A DNA stretch of 49,963 nucleotides. It comes from M3007 sp038203695 (GTDB lineage: Bacteria; Bacteroidota; Bacteroidia; Chitinophagales; Saprospiraceae). The first letter of the stretch is position 1. Each line of letters opens with the position of its first letter. The stretch lies in the NCBI GenBank assembly GCA_038203695.1, contig JBBRDQ010000010.1, positions 1 to 49,963 of the forward strand, written 5' to 3'. Below the pieces are notes generated by a model. It was given only the letters and a program-made list of their open reading frames with translations. It made no database searches and was not told the DNA's origin. This document shows positions 49,940 to 49,963 of the stretch, piece by piece. The position numbers and the translations under genes were made by a program.

Positions 49940-49963
49940 AAGGGCGAAAAATAAGCCGATAAT

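Noticed and set aside
1..49963. tRNA, rRNA or CRISPR array
   Set aside because: I looked through the intergenic stretches and found no cloverleaf-like sequence with a CCA-type end, no rRNA-like sequence and no regularly spaced repeats. A covariance search with tRNAscan-SE or Infernal would be decisive.

Overview
The window is a chromosomal stretch of a member of the Bacteroidota, most likely a Saprospiria-type bacterium (inference). The signs are a type IX secretion C-terminal domain on a large secreted protein, repeated upstream boxes fitting the Bacteroidota -7 consensus TAnnTTTG, little Shine-Dalgarno sequence, a TPR-linked histidine kinase, a membrane-anchored class III cyclase, malate:quinone oxidoreductase and a GC content near 50%. 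I saw no rRNA, tRNA or CRISPR array. About 46 genes are supported, mostly as short operons on both strands.

Layout. 1-917: the 3' end of an IS256-family transposase and its noncoding flank. 918-2991: a lipoprotein propeller and an outer-membrane-like protein. 3071-9050 (minus strand): a MoxR ATPase, a VWA-like membrane protein, a SpoIIM-domain fusion and two small membrane proteins. 9233-11795: an FAD oxidoreductase, an AT-rich Abi_2 gene and a decayed gene with a cysteine cluster. 11796-19222: housekeeping genes (Bax-inhibitor-1 protein, TIGR01777 oxidoreductase, dCTP deaminase, CoA-binding protein, UvrD/PcrA helicase, polyprenyl synthase).

19372-27014 (plus strand) is the most interesting block. 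It holds a secreted CotH-kinase protein with a type IX sorting tail, a HlyD-like adaptor, a VTC-domain protein, a DUF4956 membrane protein and a TPR/coiled-coil/transmembrane adenylate cyclase. 27019-33445 holds membrane proteins, an OmpA lipoprotein, Mqo (with a palindromic element run into its 3' end) and a patatin-like phospholipase with transmembrane helices inside the domain. 33701-37762 holds a nucleotidyltransferase-like protein with a glycosyltransferase, CinA and DNA polymerase IV.

38528-42892 (minus strand) is a compact operon: a trypsin-like protease without a signal peptide, an unknown protein, a TPR histidine kinase whose sensor half is clearly AT-richer than its kinase half, and a LuxR-type regulator. 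A structured noncoding region follows it. 43113-49740 holds a BatA-type VWA protein, two thioredoxin-fold proteins, a zinc-ribbon/Nif3 pair, TatA, an NtrC-type regulator lacking a DNA-binding tail, and a secreted coiled-coil protein.

The genes suggest a cell that invests in envelope assembly, secretion and surface modification, with two signalling modules placed beside genes of unknown function.
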